DNA of 46,039 nt, from positions 35,068 through 81,106 of the forward strand of contig DIZB01000018.1 in assembly GCA_002427805.1 (NCBI GenBank), in the 5' to 3' direction. The DNA is from Candidatus Saccharibacteria bacterium UBA6039 (lineage in GTDB: Bacteria > Patescibacteriota > Saccharimonadia > Saccharimonadales > Saccharimonadaceae). Below are positions 44,736-46,039 of the stretch, piece after piece (within the stretch, counting starts at the first letter, position 1; each line of letters opens with the position of its first letter). The position numbers were made by a program, and so were the translations under genes. Below the pieces are notes generated by a model that was not told where the DNA came from, did not search any database, and was given only the letters and a program-made list of their open reading frames with translations.

Positions 44736-45813
44736 ACTGTTCTACCTTTGCTTTTATTATAGCTGTATACGTCTCAATTTCTACACTACTGCCCACTTTC
44801 GTCTCACCGCGCAGGAGTGCGTAGCCTCGTTTTAAAAGAACATTCGGATCAAGTTGCTCGAGCACACGGCGCAACCGATAAAACTGGTCCTCTGTTCGCT
44901 CGTGTTGAGTCTCAACCGCCCGTAATGCCCGCTCAAGTGACTCGCGAACAAGACTTCGTTGATCTGAGATCACTTGCAAAACTCGCGGCAGAACCGATTG
45001 AATCTTGTAACGAACCGAGCGTACCACTTCAGCTTTGTCGGGTACGATTAGCTGCGCGGCATTACTTGGCGTTGCAGCACTCACATCCGCCACTAAATCA
45101 CTTAAACTTTCGTCGGTTTCATGCCCCACGCCCACAAGTGTTGGAATACGACTTGCGGCAATCGTTCGTACCAATTGCTCGTCGTTAAAACCAGCTAGGT
45201 CATCAGCGCTTCCACCGCCACGAATAATCACGACAACTTCGGGCAGCTCTTCCCTCGTATTAAAATACTGCAGTGCACGGATAATTTGGTCGGGTGAATC
45301 AGCACCCTGCACCTGCACATGAGCCACGTCGATTTTGACGCCGCCCCATCTATCACCAATAATTTTTATAAAGTCGGCGTATCCTGCTGCCTGCGTACTA
45401 CTAATCACACCGATGTGTTTTGGCACTGGAGGCAAAGAGCGTTTACGGTCGAGCGCGAATAATCCTTCGCTATCGAGCTTCGCCTTTAAAATTTCAAAGC
45501 TCTTCTTGAGAGCGCCTTCGCCACTTGGCCGCACGCTTTTGACAGTCAGGCTAAACTTACCCCATTGTGTGAGCTTTGGCGTGGCCGTCACAATCACTTT
45601 CATACCATCTTCTATCGGTACACGCAGTTGCCACACCGTCATAAAACAGCCAAGGCTCCCACCAGCATCCTTAATATCGAAGAAAACATATTTATCTTGA
45701 TTAATCTTAAATGAGGCTACTTCACCTTCTATTTCAAGGCTCGGATAGGCATATTCGAGTGTTTGATTGGTAATAGCGATAAAATCGCTAACGCTGAATC
45801 GGGTTTTTTCCAT
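44722..45813 (-). CDS. xseA: exodeoxyribonuclease VII large subunit
   Basis: A protein of 363 residues. N-terminal OB fold (SLEIEGEVASFKINQDKYVFFDIKDAGGSLGCFM), then the catalytic domain with IGVISSTQAAGYADFI, VVIIRGGGSADDLAGFNDEQLVRTIAASRIPTLVGVGHETDESLSDLVAD (catalytic R-G-G-G-S and GHETD) and a coiled-coil end. It is about 80-100 residues shorter than E. coli XseA, mainly in the coiled-coil part. Degrades single-strand DNA from both ends. Confidence 0.95.
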   Translation of the reverse strand: MEKTRFSVSDFIAITNQTLEYAYPSLEIEGEVASFKINQDKYVFFDIKDAGGSLGCFMTVWQLRVPIEDGMKVIVTATPKLTQWGKFSLTVKSVRPSGEGALKKSFEILKAKLDSEGLFALDRKRSLPPVPKHIGVISSTQAAGYADFIKIIGDRWGGVKIDVAHVQVQGADSPDQIIRALQYFNTREELPEVVVIIRGGGSADDLAGFNDEQLVRTIAASRIPTLVGVGHETDESLSDLVADVSAATPSNAAQLIVPDKAEVVRSVRYKIQSVLPRVLQVISDQRSLVRESLERALRAVETQHERTEDQFYRLRRVLEQLDPNVLLKRGYALLRGETKVGSSVEIETYTAIIKAKVEQYEPK

Positions 45814-46039
45814 ATTTTACAATCGTTAGTTGGTAGAAGAAATAACCAAACACAATGGTGCCAAGCAGGAGTGACACCCGTGCAAGTAATGTACCCGCGA
45901 TCGCAATGTCTGCAGGTATGCCAGCCGATGCGAGAAACGTAATCATGATTGTTTCGTAAACCCCCGCTCCACCTGGTGTGACAGAAAAAACACTGGCAAT
46001 CGATGACACGCCAAATGCCACATACAGCGTCGCCGGATT
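45788..46039 (-). CDS. flippase-like membrane protein, C-terminal part (partial)
   Basis: The frame is open to the window edge, so the start lies outside. The visible 83 residues (TPGGAGVYETIMITFLASAGIPADIAIAGTLLARVSLLLGTIVFGYFFYQL) match the C-terminal end of the lysylphosphatidylglycerol synthase/AglD-like membrane family, which moves lipid-linked groups across the membrane. The end overlaps the xseA start by 26 nt. Confidence 0.8.
   Translation of the reverse strand, partial: NPATLYVAFGVSSIASVFSVTPGGAGVYETIMITFLASAGIPADIAIAGTLLARVSLLLGTIVFGYFFYQLTIVKYGKNPIQR

Noticed and set aside
1..46039. CRISPR array
   Set aside because: No regularly spaced repeat of 24-40 bases was found; the repeats seen are few and irregular.
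1..46039. UGA read as glycine
   Set aside because: TGA ends several genes at the expected length (for example the Nudix and the first GC-rich cassette gene), and no conserved Gly position is coded by TGA.

Overview
The window looks like chromosome of a Candidatus Saccharibacteria (TM7) or closely related CPR bacterium. Pointers are the compact single-copy housekeeping genes, the division cluster order mraZ-rsmH-ftsL-ftsI-mraY-ftsW-murG-ftsQ with no Mur ligases between them, a solitary VirD4/TraD-like ATPase, a sigma-region-4/HARE-HTH fusion protein, and many promoters whose -10 box lies 6-8 nt before the ATG (leaderless mRNAs). TGA is an ordinary stop here, so this is not the UGA-glycine code of SR1/Gracilibacteria. 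The lineage is inferred from content; no rRNA gene is present to prove it.

Layout. 1-710: end of an NAD(P)-binding oxidoreductase, then the 3' half of a tRNA-Glu-like gene without its 5' half but with its terminator, which looks like an integration scar. 780-6400: chorismate mutase, trpS, GNAT, AstE/AspA-like hydrolase, Nudix, purB and a VOC protein. 6499-13350: a membrane histidine kinase and response regulator that both carry long Pro/Ala tails, an RsuA-family pseudouridine synthase, an unknown protein, der, a small membrane protein and pth. 13360-16520: an accessory stretch with three short, strikingly GC-rich gene cassettes, each with its own hairpin terminator, and a ZIP metal transporter preceded by a structured RNA leader. 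16606-22974: topA, the sigma4/HARE protein and the VirD4/TraD-like ATPase. 22975-23641: an AT-rich gene-free stretch full of inverted and direct repeats where transcription converges, a candidate replication terminus region. 23642-32100: the dcw (division and cell wall) cluster on the minus strand, headed by mraZ with MraZ boxes. 32197-35672: PIF1-like helicase, a small unknown, a KwaB-like (DUF4868) protein and RNase HI. 35740-41343: two coupled micro-genes, small metabolic or unknown genes, glyS and a fourth GC-rich cassette. 41389-46039: recO, a second two-component pair, a secreted or anchored protein, a membrane-tethered methyltransferase, xseB/xseA and a partial flippase-like membrane protein.

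How the genes work together. The dcw genes make lipid I/II (MraY, MurG) and drive septal synthesis (FtsW, FtsI, FtsL, FtsQ) under apparent MraZ autoregulation. topA, recO, xseAB, the helicase and rnhA serve DNA topology and repair. trpS, glyS, pth, der, the pseudouridine synthase and rsmH serve translation. The most notable signals are the four GC-rich cassettes, the ZIP leader RNA, the split tRNA, the repeat-rich convergence zone and the leaderless promoters.
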